Of a stretch of DNA of 64,000 bases, positions 19,142 through 29,042 are shown piece after piece. The position numbers were made by a program, and so were the translations under genes. Positions within the stretch are counted from its first letter, which is position 1; every line of letters starts with the position of its first letter. This DNA comes from Flavivirga jejuensis. GTDB lineage: Bacteria > Bacteroidota > Bacteroidia > Flavobacteriales > Flavobacteriaceae. The stretch covers positions 868,001 to 932,000 of the forward strand of contig NZ_JAUOEL010000001.1 of the NCBI RefSeq assembly GCF_030540765.1. The letters are read 5' to 3'. Under the pieces are notes generated by a model that did no database searches, was not told the DNA's origin, and was given only the letters and a program-made list of their open reading frames with translations.

Positions 19142-19453
19142 ATGACAAAGCTTAAAATAAAAACTGGAGATACTGTAAAAGTAATTGCTGGAGATCATAA
19201 AGGATCTGAAGGTAAAGTACAAAAAGTATTGATAGAAAAGAACAAGGCGATCGTTGAGGGTGTAAACATGGTTAAGAAACATACGAAACCTAGTGCTCAA
19301 AATCCTCAAGGAGGAATCGTAGAAAAAGAAGCTGCTATTCATATTTCAAACTTATCGTTGTTAACTTCAAAAGGTGAAACAACTAGAGTTGGTTATAGAA
19401 TGGAAGCTGATAAAAAAGTAAGATTTTCAACAAAATCTAATGAAGTAATATAG
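19142..19453 (+). CDS. rplX: 50S ribosomal protein L24
   Basis: 103 residues. An assembly-initiator protein with a KOW motif visible as [20 protein letters not shown] near the N-terminus, and the conserved [13 protein letters not shown] segment. Two bases separate it from rplE. Confidence 0.97.
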   Translation: MTKLKIKTGDTVKVIAGDHKGSEGKVQKVLIEKNKAIVEGVNMVKKHTKPSAQNPQGGIVEKEAAIHISNLSLLTSKGETTRVGYRMEADKKVRFSTKSNEVI

Positions 19454-19455
19454 TT

Positions 19456-20007
19456 ATGGCATATTCACCTAGACTTAAAGAAGAGTATAAAAGCAGAATA
19501 ATTGCAGCTCTTACAGACGAATTTGGTTATAAAAATGTAATGCAGGTACCTAAACTTACTAAGATCGTAGTGTCTAAGGGAGTTGGTGCAGCAGTAGCTG
19601 ATAAAAAACTTATTGACTATGCAGTTGAGGAGTTGGCTACTATAACTGGACAAAAAGCTATAGCGACATTATCTAAAAAAGATGTTGCATCTTTTAAATT
19701 ACGTAAAGGAATGCCTATTGGCGCTAAAGTTACTTTGCGTGGTGAAAAAATGTATGAGTTTTTAGACCGTTTAGTTACTTCAGCCTTACCACGTGTAAGA
19801 GATTTTAACGGAATTAAGGCTACAGGATTCGACGGAAGAGGTAACTACAATTTAGGGGTTACTGAGCAAATTATATTCCCAGAAATCAATATCGATAAGG
19901 TAAATAAGATTTCAGGTATGGATATTACATTTGTAACTTCTGCTGATACTGATAAAGAAGCAAAATCATTATTAACCGAATTAGGATTACCTTTTCAAAA
20001 GAACTAA
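19456..20007 (+). CDS. rplE: 50S ribosomal protein L5
   Basis: 183 residues. Binds 5S rRNA and forms the central protuberance. [11 protein letters not shown], the [12 protein letters not shown] strand and the [15 protein letters not shown] segment identify it. Three bases before rpsN. Confidence 0.98.
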   Translation: MAYSPRLKEEYKSRIIAALTDEFGYKNVMQVPKLTKIVVSKGVGAAVADKKLIDYAVEELATITGQKAIATLSKKDVASFKLRKGMPIGAKVTLRGEKMYEFLDRLVTSALPRVRDFNGIKATGFDGRGNYNLGVTEQIIFPEINIDKVNKISGMDITFVTSADTDKEAKSLLTELGLPFQKN

Positions 20008-20010
20008 GAT

Positions 20011-20280
20011 ATGGCTAAAGAATCAATGAAAGCCCGTGAGGTAAAAAGAGCAAAAACAGTAGCTAAGTATGCTGAAAAACGTAAAGCTTTAAAAGAAGCT
20101 GGAGATTATGAAGCATTACAAAAGTTACCAAAAAATGCATCTCCTATTCGTATGCATAATAGATGTAAATTAACAGGAAGACCAAAAGGATACATGAGAA
20201 CTTTTGGAATTTCTCGTGTAACTTTTAGAGAGATGGCCAATCAAGGTCTTATTCCTGGAGTTAGAAAAGCAAGTTGGTAA
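20011..20280 (+). CDS. rpsN: 30S ribosomal protein S14, long zinc-free form
   Basis: 89 residues. [20 protein letters not shown] and the C-terminal [20 protein letters not shown] are typical. It is the long form without the CxxC zinc ribbon of the 61-residue type; only one cysteine is present. A 68-bp gap follows before rpsH. Confidence 0.97.
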   Translation: MAKESMKAREVKRAKTVAKYAEKRKALKEAGDYEALQKLPKNASPIRMHNRCKLTGRPKGYMRTFGISRVTFREMANQGLIPGVRKASW

Positions 20281-20304
20281 TATTATTTAAATAATCAGAT
20301 TTAA

Positions 20305-20326
20305 GGTTCAACATTGGTTGAAAACC
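20305..20326 (+). promoter_or_regulatory. Small hairpin in the rpsN-rpsH spacer
   Basis: TTCAAC-ATTG-GTTGAA (20307-20322) with a GG/CC extension lies 23 bp before the rpsH ATG, in the only spacer of more than 20 bp between rplV and rplO apart from the 22-bp one before rplP. In E. coli S8 represses the spc operon at a leader hairpin; a comparable role here is only a guess. Confidence 0.25.
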
Positions 20327-20348
20327 AAAATCACAAAATCAATTCATT

Positions 20349-20747
20349 ATGTACTCAGATCCAATAGCGGATTATTTGACAAGAATTAGAAACGCAGTGC
20401 GTGCAAACCACAGAGTGGTAGAAATTCCTGCTTCTAATTTAAAAAAAGACATCACCAAAATATTATTCGAACAAGGATATATTTTAAGTTACAAGTTTGA
20501 TGATTCTTCAGTACAAGGAACAATTAAAATTGCTCTTAAGTACAATAAAGAAACTAAAGAACCTGTAATTAAGAAGTTACAAAGAATTAGTAAACCAGGT
20601 TTACGTTTGTATGCTGGCTCTAAAAAACTACCTAGAATTCTTAATGGTCTTGGAATTGCCATAGTATCTACTTCTCACGGAGTAATGACTGGTAAACAAG
20701 CCAAAAGAGATAATGTAGGTGGCGAAGTATTATGTTACGTTTACTAA
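20349..20747 (+). CDS. rpsH: 30S ribosomal protein S8
   Basis: 132 residues. Central-domain 16S rRNA binder. DPIADYLTRIRNAVRANHR at the start and the GLGIAIVSTSHGVMTGKQA ending are conserved. Preceded by a 68-bp spacer containing a small hairpin. Confidence 0.98.
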   Translation: MYSDPIADYLTRIRNAVRANHRVVEIPASNLKKDITKILFEQGYILSYKFDDSSVQGTIKIALKYNKETKEPVIKKLQRISKPGLRLYAGSKKLPRILNGLGIAIVSTSHGVMTGKQAKRDNVGGEVLCYVY

Positions 20748-20765
20748 TCTAAAAAGAAGAAAGAA

Positions 20766-21308
20766 ATGTCAAGAATAGGTAATAACCCAGTAGTAATTCC
20801 AGAAGGAGTTACGGTTGATATAAAGGACGGAATAGTTACAGTAAAAGGAAAATTGGGTGAGTTAACTCAAAATTTCGATTCTGTAGATATTAAAGTTGAA
20901 GATGCAAATGTTTTAGTAACACGTTCTTCTGACTCTAAAGATCAAAAAGCAAAGCATGGTTTATATAGATCATTAATGCACAATATGATTGAAGGTGTAT
21001 CAAAAGGATGGTCTAAAGAATTAGAATTAGTTGGTGTAGGATATAGAGCATCTAACCAAGGACAAAAATTGGATCTAGCTTTAGGTTTTTCTCATAATAT
21101 TGTTTTAAATATTGCTCCAGAAGTAAAAGTTGAGACAGTTTCAGAAAAAGGAAAGAATCCAATAATAAAGTTAACATCATTCGATAAACAACTTGTTGGT
21201 CAAGTAGCTGCGAAAATTCGTGGATTCAGAAGACCAGAGCCTTACAAAGGAAAAGGAATTAAGTTTGTTGGTGAAGTAATAAGAAGAAAAGCAGGTAAAT
21301 CAGCTTAA
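20766..21308 (+). CDS. rplF: 50S ribosomal protein L6
   Basis: 180 residues. Located near the factor-binding site. MSRIGNNPVVIPEGV, the GVGYRASNQGQKLDLALGFS segment and the C-terminal RRPEPYKGKGIKFVGE region are conserved. Confidence 0.98.
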   Translation: MSRIGNNPVVIPEGVTVDIKDGIVTVKGKLGELTQNFDSVDIKVEDANVLVTRSSDSKDQKAKHGLYRSLMHNMIEGVSKGWSKELELVGVGYRASNQGQKLDLALGFSHNIVLNIAPEVKVETVSEKGKNPIIKLTSFDKQLVGQVAAKIRGFRRPEPYKGKGIKFVGEVIRRKAGKSA

Positions 21309-21318
21309 TAATTAAGTT

Positions 21319-21675
21319 ATGGCATTGACAAAGAACGAAAGAAGACTAAGAATAAAAAGCAGAATCCGTAAGGTTGTTTCTGGTACAGAAACAAGACCTA
21401 GATTAGCTGTTTTTAGAAGTAATAAAGAAATTTATGCTCAAATTGTAGACGACGTTACTGGTAATACTATCAGTGCTGCATCTTCAAGAGATAAAGATAT
21501 TAGCTCTGCTAAGGCAACTAAATCAGAGGTAGCTAAATTAGTAGGTAAAGCACTTGCTGAAAAAGCTTTAAAAGCTGGTGTAGAAACAATCGCTTTTGAT
21601 AGAGGTGGTTATTTATATCATGGAAGAGTAAAATCATTAGCTGAAGGAGCTAGAGAAGCAGGACTTAAATTCTAA
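21319..21675 (+). CDS. rplR: 50S ribosomal protein L18
   Basis: 118 residues. 5S rRNA-binding protein. RPRLAVFRSNKEIYAQIVDD and the FDRGGYLYHGRVKSLAEGAR ending are typical. Standard spc position between rplF and rpsE. Confidence 0.98.
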   Translation: MALTKNERRLRIKSRIRKVVSGTETRPRLAVFRSNKEIYAQIVDDVTGNTISAASSRDKDISSAKATKSEVAKLVGKALAEKALKAGVETIAFDRGGYLYHGRVKSLAEGAREAGLKF

Positions 21676-21681
21676 GAAATT

Positions 21682-22206
21682 ATGTTTCAAAAATATAAAA
21701 GTGCAGAGTTAGTAAAACCAGGTGGATTAGATCTTAAAGATCGTTTAGTTGGTGTACAAAGAGTTACAAAAGTAACTAAAGGTGGTAGAGCATTTGGTTT
21801 TTCAGCAATTGTTGTAGTTGGTGATGAAGCTGGTGTTGTAGGACAAGGTTTAGGGAAATCTAAAGATGTTGCTAGTGCGATAGCAAAAGCAGTTGAAGAT
21901 GCTAAGAAAAACCTAGTTAGAATTCCTATTATAAAAGGAACTTTACCACACGAACAAAAAGGTAAATATGGTGGAGCAAGAGTAAATATTATTCCTGCTG
22001 CTCCTGGTACAGGAGTTATTGCTGGTGGAGCTGTAAGAACTGTTCTTGAGGCTGTAGGAATACATGATGTATTATCAAAATCTCAAGGATCTTCTAACCC
22101 TCATAATGTAGTAAAAGCAACTTTTGATGCTTTACTACAGTTAAGAGATGCCAATGCAATTGCTAGAGATAGAGGTATTTCACTTGAACAAGTTTTTAAC
22201 GCTTAA
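21682..22206 (+). CDS. rpsE: 30S ribosomal protein S5
   Basis: 174 residues. Part of the mRNA entry pore and a determinant of fidelity. [20 protein letters not shown] covers the N-terminal loop where spectinomycin-resistance changes fall; the loop has its ordinary sequence and no deletion. [20 protein letters not shown] is the conserved C-terminal domain. Confidence 0.98.
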   Translation: MFQKYKSAELVKPGGLDLKDRLVGVQRVTKVTKGGRAFGFSAIVVVGDEAGVVGQGLGKSKDVASAIAKAVEDAKKNLVRIPIIKGTLPHEQKGKYGGARVNIIPAAPGTGVIAGGAVRTVLEAVGIHDVLSKSQGSSNPHNVVKATFDALLQLRDANAIARDRGISLEQVFNA

Positions 22207-22217
22207 TAAGGACAGAG

Positions 22218-22400
22218 ATGGCAAAAATTAAAGTAAAAAAAGTTAAAAGCGCAATCAATCGTACGCTAAGACAAAAAAGAACTTTAGAAGCTCTTGGTCT
22301 TAAAAAGATTGGTCAGGTAAAAGAGCACGAAGCTACACCAAATATTCTTGGTATGGTTGCTAAAGTTTCACATTTAGTTTCTGTTGAAGAAGCAAAATAA
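22218..22400 (+). CDS. rpmD: 50S ribosomal protein L30
   Basis: 60 residues. KIKVKKVKSAINRTLRQKRT and LEALGLKKIGQ match the short bacterial L30. Located between rpsE and rplO as in other spc blocks. Confidence 0.97.
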   Translation: MAKIKVKKVKSAINRTLRQKRTLEALGLKKIGQVKEHEATPNILGMVAKVSHLVSVEEAK

Positions 22401-22413
22401 TATAAAACTGAAA

Positions 22414-22866
22414 ATGGATTTAAGTAATTTAAAACCTGCAGAAGGTTCAGTAAAAAATCAAGGAAAAAGAATAGGTAGAGGGCAAGGTTCTGGGAAAGGT
22501 GGTACTGCTACACGTGGTCACAAAGGAGCTAAATCTCGTTCTGGTTATTCTAAGAAACTAGGATTTGAAGGAGGGCAAATGCCACTTCAAAGACGTGTTC
22601 CTAAATTTGGTTTTACTAACATTAACCGTGTTGAGTATCAAGGTATCAATATAGATACTTTGCAACAATTGGTTGATGATAAAAAAATAAAGGATACAGT
22701 AGATTTTGAAACTTTATTCTCAAACCGTTTAGCTGGAAAAAATGATCTGGTTAAGATTTTGGGTAGAGGAGAATTAAAGGCAAAATTAAAAGTATCTGCA
22801 CATAAATTTACAGCTTCAGCAAAAGCAGCTATTGAAGCAGCTGGAGGAGAAGCAATAACATTATAA
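22414..22866 (+). CDS. rplO: 50S ribosomal protein L15
   Basis: 150 residues from the ATG at 22414, whose MDLSNLKPAEGSVKN start is the family start; an upstream in-frame ATG at 22384 lies inside rpmD and is rejected. The Gly-rich KRIGRGQGSGKGGTATRGH segment and the FEGGQMPLQRRVPKFG stretch are diagnostic. 15 bp before secY. Confidence 0.97.
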   Translation: MDLSNLKPAEGSVKNQGKRIGRGQGSGKGGTATRGHKGAKSRSGYSKKLGFEGGQMPLQRRVPKFGFTNINRVEYQGINIDTLQQLVDDKKIKDTVDFETLFSNRLAGKNDLVKILGRGELKAKLKVSAHKFTASAKAAIEAAGGEAITL

Positions 22867-22881
22867 GACCATATTATAAGT

Positions 22882-24234
22882 ATGAAGTTTATAGAATCGT
22901 TAAAAAATGTTTGGAAAATTGAGGAACTAAGAAACAGGATCATAGTAACACTAGGTCTGTTATTAGTATACCGTTTTGGTACTCAAGTCACATTGCCAGG
23001 TATTGATGCTGCGCAATTAGCAGGCTTAGGAGATAGCACCAGTACAGGTTTATTAGGATTACTTAGCCAGTTTACTGGAGGAGCATTTTCTAGAGCATCT
23101 GTGTTTGCCTTAGGTATTATGCCTTACATTTCTGCTTCTATTGTTGTACAATTAATGGGGATAGCCATTCCTTATTTGCAGAAATTGCAAAAAGAAGGTG
23201 CTAGTGGACAAAAGAAAGTTAATCAGATTACACGTTGGTTAACAATTGCTATTTGTTTATTACAAGCGCCTGGTTATTTGGCAAGTTTACCTAGTTTAGG
23301 TGTGCCGCAAAGTGCCTTTTTATTAGGAACAGGACCTTTATTCTATTTCTCGTCTGTAAGTATTTTAGTTACGGGGTGTATTTTTGCCATGTGGTTAGGT
23401 GAAAAAATTACAGATAAAGGTATAGGAAATGGTATTTCATTATTAATAATGGTTGGTATTATTGCAACATTGCCTCAGTCTTTTATTCAAAATGCAGCAA
23501 CTAGATTAGAAGGTAACAATGTTATGCTTATTCTTTTTGAATTGGTTATTTGGTTTGTTATTATTTTAGTTACTATTATGCTTGTAATGGCAGTTAGAAA
23601 AATAGCAGTGCAATATGCAAGAAGAACAGCTTCTGGCGGTTATGAGAAAAGTGCTATGGCTGGTTCAAGACAATATATCCCTTTAAAGCTGAATGCTTCT
23701 GGAGTAATGCCTATTATATTTGCTCAAGCTATTATGTTTGTACCTGGTATGATTGGAGGTACAGATTTATTGAAAGATTCAGCGGTAGGAGCATGGTTAG
23801 TAACTAACCTTGGTCCTGCAAGTATGTTTGGTTTTTGGTATAATGTAGTTTTCGCTTTATTAATAATCGTATTTACGTATTTCTATACAGCGATTACAGT
23901 ACCAACAAATAAAATGGCAGATGATTTAAAACGCAGTGGTGGTTTTATCCCTGGTATTCGTCCAGGTTCTGAAACTTCAGAATATCTTGATAAAATTATG
24001 TCTCAAATAACCTTACCAGGATCTATATTTTTAGCACTTATAGCTGTGTTCCCAGCATTTATTGTTAAGCTTATGGATGTACAACAAGGATGGGCATTAT
24101 TTTTCGGAGGAACCTCATTATTAATTATGGTTGGAGTTGCAATTGACACTATGCAACAAGTAAATTCATACTTGTTAAATAGACATTATGATGGCTTGAT
24201 GAAAACTGGTAAAAATAGAAAAGCTAGCGCTTAA
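22882..24234 (+). CDS. secY: Preprotein translocase subunit SecY
   Basis: 450 residues with about ten membrane segments. Channel subunit of the Sec translocon in the inner membrane. Recognisable are the plug region after [25 protein letters not shown] in helix 2, the [14 protein letters not shown] cytoplasmic stretch, and [13 protein letters not shown] in the C5 loop contacting SecA and ribosomes. Neither adk nor map follows; infA comes 13 bp later. Confidence 0.98.
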   Translation: MKFIESLKNVWKIEELRNRIIVTLGLLLVYRFGTQVTLPGIDAAQLAGLGDSTSTGLLGLLSQFTGGAFSRASVFALGIMPYISASIVVQLMGIAIPYLQKLQKEGASGQKKVNQITRWLTIAICLLQAPGYLASLPSLGVPQSAFLLGTGPLFYFSSVSILVTGCIFAMWLGEKITDKGIGNGISLLIMVGIIATLPQSFIQNAATRLEGNNVMLILFELVIWFVIILVTIMLVMAVRKIAVQYARRTASGGYEKSAMAGSRQYIPLKLNASGVMPIIFAQAIMFVPGMIGGTDLLKDSAVGAWLVTNLGPASMFGFWYNVVFALLIIVFTYFYTAITVPTNKMADDLKRSGGFIPGIRPGSETSEYLDKIMSQITLPGSIFLALIAVFPAFIVKLMDVQQGWALFFGGTSLLIMVGVAIDTMQQVNSYLLNRHYDGLMKTGKNRKASA

Positions 24235-24247
24235 CTTAATATATACT

Positions 24248-24463
24248 ATGGCAAAACAAGCAGCAATAGAACAAGACGGAACAATAATAGAAGCATTATC
24301 TAATGCTATGTTTCGTGTTGAATTAGAAAATGGTCACATTGTGACGGCACATATTTCTGGTAAAATGCGTATGCATTACATTAAATTATTACCAGGAGAT
24401 AAAGTAAAATTAGAAATGAGTCCTTACGATTTAACAAAGGCTCGAATAACTTATAGATACTAA
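24248..24463 (+). CDS. infA: Translation initiation factor IF-1
   Basis: 71 residues, an OB-fold protein binding the 30S A-site. [20 protein letters not shown], the [20 protein letters not shown] strand and the ITYRY end are typical. Four bases before rpmJ. Confidence 0.98.
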   Translation: MAKQAAIEQDGTIIEALSNAMFRVELENGHIVTAHISGKMRMHYIKLLPGDKVKLEMSPYDLTKARITYRY

Positions 24464-24467
24464 TACG

Positions 24468-24584
24468 ATGAAAGTAAGAGCATCACTTAAAAAGCGAAGT
24501 GCGGATTGTAAAATCGTACGAAGAAAAGGCAGACTTTACGTTATAAACAAAAAGAATCCTAGATTTAAACAAAGACAAGGGTAA
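24468..24584 (+). CDS. rpmJ: 50S ribosomal protein L36, zinc-free form
   Basis: 38 residues: [20 protein letters not shown] at the start and NPRFKQRQG at the end. L36 is the smallest 50S protein. The classical C-C-C-H zinc ligands are reduced to a single Cys14, so this is the C-minus form. It begins 4 bp after infA and ends 2 bp before rpsM. Confidence 0.96.
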   Translation: MKVRASLKKRSADCKIVRRKGRLYVINKKNPRFKQRQG

Positions 24585-24586
24585 TT

Positions 24587-24961
24587 ATGGCAAGAATTGC
24601 AGGTGTAGACATACCAAAAAACAAAAGAGGAGTAATCTCTTTAACTTATATCTATGGAATAGGTAGAAGTAGAGCAAAAGAAATTTTAGCAGTGGCTAAG
24701 GTTGATGAAAGTATTAAAGTTCAAGATTGGAGCGATGACCAGATTAGTGGTATTCGTGAAGCTGTTGGAACTTTCACAATCGAAGGTGAATTACGTTCTG
24801 AAACACAATTAAACATTAAGCGATTAATGGATATTGGATGTTACAGAGGTATTCGTCATAGATCTGGTCTTCCTTTAAGAGGACAACGTACTAAAAACAA
24901 CTCAAGAACTAGAAAAGGTAGAAGAAAAACGGTTGCTAACAAGAAAAAAGCAACTAAATAA
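24587..24961 (+). CDS. rpsM: 30S ribosomal protein S13
   Basis: 124 residues. Head protein contacting the P-site tRNA and the 50[16 protein letters not shown], the [14 protein letters not shown] helix-hairpin-helix and the [19 protein letters not shown] region are conserved. Followed by an unusual 99-bp spacer before rpsK. Confidence 0.98.
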   Translation: MARIAGVDIPKNKRGVISLTYIYGIGRSRAKEILAVAKVDESIKVQDWSDDQISGIREAVGTFTIEGELRSETQLNIKRLMDIGCYRGIRHRSGLPLRGQRTKNNSRTRKGRRKTVANKKKATK

Positions 24962-25060
24962 TTAATAGTCATTAGTATTTAGTAGTTAGATGGAATCTGT
25001 CTGAAATGTGAAAGTTTAGGATTCTAACACTAACAACTAACAACTAGAAACTAAAAAAAT
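24962..25060. repeat. Heptamer-like repeat spacer between rpsM and rpsK
   Basis: The 99-bp gap starts with TTAGTATTTAGTAGTTAG-type 7-bp units (about 24972-24989) and ends with CTAACAACTAACAACTAG units of the complementary sense (about 25031-25048), so the two arms could pair. Most superoperon spacers here are under 25 bp, so this looks like a repeat that entered the alpha block. Confidence 0.5.
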
Positions 25061-25444
25061 ATGGCAAAGACAAGTACAAAAAAACGTAAAGTTATTGTAG
25101 ACTCTGTTGGAGAAGCACACGTTACAGCTTCCTTCAATAACATTATTATTTCGCTTACCAACAAAAAAGGAGATGTTATTTCATGGTCTTCTGCTGGTAA
25201 AATGGGATTTAGAGGTTCTAAGAAAAACACGCCTTACGCTGCCCAATTAGCTGCTGAAGATGCTGCTGGTGTAGCTCAAGAAGCTGGCTTAAAAAAAGTG
25301 AAGGTTTATGTTAAAGGACCAGGAAATGGTAGAGAATCTGCTATTCGTTCTATTCATAATGCAGGTATTGAAGTAACAGAAATTATTGATGTTACACCAT
25401 TACCACATAATGGATGTCGCCCTCCAAAACGAAGAAGAGTATAA
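25061..25444 (+). CDS. rpsK: 30S ribosomal protein S11
   Basis: 127 residues. Platform protein beside the Shine-Dalgarno cleft. [20 protein letters not shown], the [20 protein letters not shown] segment and the C-terminal [16 protein letters not shown] are diagnostic. In Bacteroidota S11 lies near the 16S rRNA 3' end in a pocket that hides the anti-Shine-Dalgarno, consistent with the general lack of strong Shine-Dalgarno sites here. Confidence 0.98.
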   Translation: MAKTSTKKRKVIVDSVGEAHVTASFNNIIISLTNKKGDVISWSSAGKMGFRGSKKNTPYAAQLAAEDAAGVAQEAGLKKVKVYVKGPGNGRESAIRSIHNAGIEVTEIIDVTPLPHNGCRPPKRRRV

Positions 25445-25461
25445 TTTATATATTTTATAAG

Positions 25462-25500
25462 AATTAATATCAACTGTTTTAACAGTTGATATTAATTTTT
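25462..25500 (+). terminator. Strong hairpin behind rpsK
   Basis: Perfect 17-bp inverted repeat (25462-25478 and 25481-25497) followed by a T-run. It is positioned to end or thin out transcription before rpsD, and its right arm contains the -33 element of the next promoter. Confidence 0.8.
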
Positions 25501-25514
25501 TATACGTAAATTTG
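25486..25514 (+). promoter_or_regulatory. Promoter for rpsD-rpoA-rplQ, overlapping the rpsK terminator
   Basis: TTG at 25486-25488 and TAAATTTG at 25507-25514 with an 18-bp spacer match the Bacteroidota consensus. The -33 box lies in the descending arm of the rpsK hairpin. The -7 element is 106 bp before the rpsD ATG, leaving a leader of about 100 nt. Confidence 0.72.
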
Positions 25515-25620
25515 CAAACTGAAAAAAAATAATTAACAAGTATCAACGAGAGATAAAAAAGATTATCGAAGGATAAGATTAAGACCTTAATTCATAATCA
25601 CTCTCATAAACAAATTTAAA

Positions 25621-26226
25621 ATGGCAAGATATACTGGTCCTAAAACTAAAATAGCTCGTAAATTTGGCGAAGCTATTTTTGGAGACGATAAGTCTTTTGA
25701 AAAAAGAAATTACCCTCCAGGTCAACATGGAAACAACAGAAGACGTGGAAAAAAATCTGAATACGCAATCCAGTTAATGGAAAAACAAAAAGCTAAATAT
25801 ACTTACGGTATTTTAGAGCGTCAATTTAGAGGTTTATTTAAAAAAGCTAGAGCTGCACAAGGTATTACTGGTGAAGTTTTATTACAATTATGTGAGTCTA
25901 GATTAGACAACGTAGTATATAGAATGGGAATTTCTCCTTCTAGAAGTGGTGCAAGACAATTAGTATCTCACAGACACATTACTGTAAACGGAGAGTTGGT
26001 AAATATACCTTCATATTCTTTAAAAGCAGGTGATGTTGTTGCAGTAAGAGAAAAATCAAAATCACTTGAGGCAATTGATAGATCTTTATCAAACTCAAGT
26101 CACGTTTACGAATGGATTACTTGGAACGATGATACGAAGCAAGGAACTTATGTTTCTATTCCTGCTAGAATTCAAATTCCAGAAAACATAAACGAACAAT
26201 TCATCGTTGAATTATATTCTAAATAA
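25621..26226 (+). CDS. rpsD: 30S ribosomal protein S4, zinc-free form
   Basis: 201 residues. Primary 16S rRNA binder and 30S assembly nucleator with an S4 RNA-binding domain ([20 protein letters not shown] and [19 protein letters not shown]). The N-terminal zinc-knuckle cysteines of other S4 proteins are absent. It is transcribed from its own promoter, after a leader long enough to hold an S4 autoregulatory site. Confidence 0.98.
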   Translation: MARYTGPKTKIARKFGEAIFGDDKSFEKRNYPPGQHGNNRRRGKKSEYAIQLMEKQKAKYTYGILERQFRGLFKKARAAQGITGEVLLQLCESRLDNVVYRMGISPSRSGARQLVSHRHITVNGELVNIPSYSLKAGDVVAVREKSKSLEAIDRSLSNSSHVYEWITWNDDTKQGTYVSIPARIQIPENINEQFIVELYSK

Positions 26227-26321
26227 TAAATTAATCATATTGGTATTTAGCCAAAGGATTTATTAGTCTTCTTCAAACTTTTAGATCGCGCAACTAAATA
26301 ACAATTAAAACGAAGAAAAAT

Positions 26322-27314
26322 ATGGCAGTATTTAATTTTCAAAAGCCCGATAAAGTAATCATGATTGATTCTACTGATTTCGAAGGTAAATTCGAATTCA
26401 GACCGTTAGAACCAGGTTACGGATTAACAGTAGGTAATGCATTAAGAAGAGTTTTACTTTCTTCATTAGAAGGATTTGCAATTACATCGGTTAGAATTGA
26501 AGGTGTAGATCATGAGTTTTCAGCAATTGCTGGAGTCGTTGAAGATGTTACAGAAATCATTTTAAATTTAAAGCAAGCACGTTTTAAAAGACAAATTGAT
26601 GATATTGATAATGAATCAATTTCAATCTCAATCTCTGGTCAAGATAGAATCACCGCTGGAGATTTTCAAAAATTCATTTCAGGATTTCAAGTATTAAATA
26701 CAGAATTAGTTATCTGTAACTTAGATCCTAAAGTTAATTTTAACTTGGAAATTACTATTGAAAAAGGAAGAGGTTATGTTCCTGCAGAAGAAAATAAGAA
26801 AGCTGCTGCACCAATAGGAACGATTTTTACAGATTCAATTTATACGCCAATAAAAAATGTTAAGTATAGTATTGAAAACTATCGTGTAGAGCAAAAAACC
26901 GATTACGAAAAATTAGTTTTTGAAATTATTACAGATGGTTCAATTACGCCACAAGATGCTTTAACAGAAGCTGCTAAAACGTTAATTCACCACTTCATGT
27001 TATTCTCTGATGAGCGTATCACTTTAGAAGCTGATGAAATAGCACAAACTGAAACATATGATGAAGAATCATTACATATGAGACAGTTGCTTAAAACTAA
27101 GTTAATCGATATGGATTTATCTGTACGTGCACTTAATTGTTTAAAAGCTGCAGAAGTAGATACTTTAGGTGACTTGGTATCATTCAATAAAAACGATTTA
27201 ATGAAATTCAGAAACTTCGGTAAGAAGTCTTTAACAGAGCTTGAAGAGCTTGTAAATGTTAAAGGGTTAAATTTCGGAATGGATTTAAGTAAATATAAAT
27301 TAGACAAAGATTAA
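26322..27314 (+). CDS. rpoA: DNA-directed RNA polymerase alpha subunit
   Basis: 330 residues. The N-terminal dimerisation domain shows [20 protein letters not shown] and [19 protein letters not shown]; the C-terminal UP-element and activator domain has [15 protein letters not shown] and [13 protein letters not shown]. Sits between rpsD and rplQ as in other bacteria, 95 bp after rpsD. Confidence 0.98.
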   Translation: MAVFNFQKPDKVIMIDSTDFEGKFEFRPLEPGYGLTVGNALRRVLLSSLEGFAITSVRIEGVDHEFSAIAGVVEDVTEIILNLKQARFKRQIDDIDNESISISISGQDRITAGDFQKFISGFQVLNTELVICNLDPKVNFNLEITIEKGRGYVPAEENKKAAAPIGTIFTDSIYTPIKNVKYSIENYRVEQKTDYEKLVFEIITDGSITPQDALTEAAKTLIHHFMLFSDERITLEADEIAQTETYDEESLHMRQLLKTKLIDMDLSVRALNCLKAAEVDTLGDLVSFNKNDLMKFRNFGKKSLTELEELVNVKGLNFGMDLSKYKLDKD

Positions 27315-27373
27315 GCAATCATATTTTGCTCCTCGATACACGAGTTTAGTAGCAAGATGATAAAACAAAGGTC

Positions 27374-27850
27374 ATGAGACACGGAAAAAAAATAAATCAT
27401 TTAGGTAGAAAAACTGCTCATAGAAAATCAATGTTAGCTAATATGGCTTGTTCTTTAATAGAACATAAGCGTATTAACACAACAGTTGCTAAAGCCAAAG
27501 CGTTAAAGCAATTTGTTGAACCAATGATTACAAAATCTAAAGAAGATACTACGCACAACAGACGTATTGTGATGGCTCGTCTTAGACAAAAAGGAGCAGT
27601 AGCCGAATTATTTAGAGATGTTGCGGCTAAAGTTGCTGATCGTCCAGGAGGTTACACAAGAATTATTAAGCTTGGTAATCGTTTAGGTGATAATGCTGAT
27701 ATGGCTATGATAGAGCTTGTAGATTATAATGAGATTTACAATGCTGGAAAGAAAGCTAAGAAAACAACAAGAAGAAGTAGAAGAGGTGGTGCAAAACCAG
27801 CTGCTGCTCCTGTTGTAGAAACAAAAGCAACAAACGAAGAAGAAGAATAA
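27374..27850 (+). CDS. rplQ: 50S ribosomal protein L17 with C-terminal extension
   Basis: 158 residues. [20 protein letters not shown] and the [15 protein letters not shown] helix are the L17 core. A C-terminal extension of about 40 residues, basic then Ala/Pro and Glu-rich ([19 protein letters not shown]), goes beyond the E. coli protein; such tails are usual in Bacteroidota. Last gene of the superoperon. Confidence 0.98.
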   Translation: MRHGKKINHLGRKTAHRKSMLANMACSLIEHKRINTTVAKAKALKQFVEPMITKSKEDTTHNRRIVMARLRQKGAVAELFRDVAAKVADRPGGYTRIIKLGNRLGDNADMAMIELVDYNEIYNAGKKAKKTTRRSRRGGAKPAAAPVVETKATNEEEE

Positions 27851-27872
27851 ATGTTAATAAGCATTTAAATAT

Positions 27873-27908
27873 AAAGGATAAACTATTTTAGTTTATCCTT
27901 TTTTTTAT
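27873..27908 (+). terminator. Terminator of the ribosomal superoperon
   Basis: 13-bp perfect stem AAAGGATAAACTA (27873-27885) and TAGTTTATCCTTT, a 3-nt loop, then a run of T. Confidence 0.9.
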
Positions 27909-27934
27909 GCAATTTTGTAAAACTTTTTTAAAAT

Positions 27935-29038
27935 ATGAAATATCAAAAGAGACAAAAAGCCATCATTCTTCTAGCAGATGGCACTATTTTTTACGGTAAG
28001 GCAGTAGGTAATAAACAGGGAACGTCTTTTGGCGAGGTTTGTTTTAATACGGGTATGACTGGTTACCAAGAGATTTTTACAGATCCATCTTACTTTGGAC
28101 AATTGATGGTAACCACAAATGCACATATTGGTAATTATGGAACAAATGCAGATGAAGTAGAATCTGATTCTATTAAAATAGCTGGATTAATTTGTAAAAA
28201 CTTCAGTTATGTATATTCTCGAGTTGATTCTGAAGGTTCTTTAGAAGCGTTTTTAGATAAAAATAACTTATTGGCTATTTCTGATGTTGATACTCGAGCC
28301 TTAGTAAGCTATATTAGAGATCATGGTGCAATGAATGCCGTTATTTCTACAGAGGTTGATAATATTGAAGGTTTAAAGAAGCAATTAGCAGAAGTTCCAA
28401 ATATGGAAGGTTTAGAATTAGCATCAAAAGTGTCTACTAAAGAACCTTATTATTTTGGAGATGAGAATGCAACTTATAAAGTGGCAGCTTTAGATATTGG
28501 AATAAAGAAAAATATTTTACGAAATATAGCAAGTAGAGATGCTTATATAAAAGTATTTCCATACAATTCTAAGTTTGAAGATTTAGAAGCATTTAAACCA
28601 GATGGTTACTTTTTATCAAACGGACCAGGAGATCCTGAACCTTTGGTAGAAGCACAGGATTTGGCAAAAGAAGTTATAAAAAGAGATTTACCTTTGTTTG
28701 GTATTTGTTTAGGACACCAAGTTATTGCAAGAGCCAACGGTGTATCTACTTATAAAATGCACAATGGACACAGAGGGATCAACCATCCTGTAAAAAACCT
28801 GGAAACAGGAAAAGGAGAAATTACGTCTCAAAACCATGGATTTGCCGTAAATAGAGAAGAGTCTGAAGCAAATCCAGAGTTGCAGATAACACATGTTCAT
28901 TTAAATGATCATACCGTTGCAGGTTTGGCTATGAAAAACAAAAATTGTTTTTCAGTACAATACCATCCTGAAGCAAGTCCAGGACCTCATGATTCGTCAT
29001 ATCTTTTCGATCAATTCATTGAAAATATCAAAAAATAA
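27935..29038 (+). CDS. carA: Carbamoyl-phosphate synthase small (glutaminase) subunit
   Basis: 367 residues. Releases ammonia from glutamine for carbamoyl phosphate made by CarB, feeding pyrimidine and arginine synthesis. The N-terminal small-subunit domain (GKAVGNKQGTSFGEVCFNTG) is followed by a class I glutamine amidotransferase domain with the catalytic Cys in LFGICLGHQ and the His/Glu pair in QYHPEASPGP. carB is not adjacent. Lies between two terminators and so appears monocistronic. Confidence 0.97.
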   Translation: MKYQKRQKAIILLADGTIFYGKAVGNKQGTSFGEVCFNTGMTGYQEIFTDPSYFGQLMVTTNAHIGNYGTNADEVESDSIKIAGLICKNFSYVYSRVDSEGSLEAFLDKNNLLAISDVDTRALVSYIRDHGAMNAVISTEVDNIEGLKKQLAEVPNMEGLELASKVSTKEPYYFGDENATYKVAALDIGIKKNILRNIASRDAYIKVFPYNSKFEDLEAFKPDGYFLSNGPGDPEPLVEAQDLAKEVIKRDLPLFGICLGHQVIARANGVSTYKMHNGHRGINHPVKNLETGKGEITSQNHGFAVNREESEANPELQITHVHLNDHTVAGLAMKNKNCFSVQYHPEASPGPHDSSYLFDQFIENIKK

Positions 29039-29042
29039 ATTG

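Noticed and set aside
24468-24584. L36 with lost zinc ligands as a damaged gene
   Set aside because: The whole 38-residue sequence is intact and is the usual C-minus form of this phylum.
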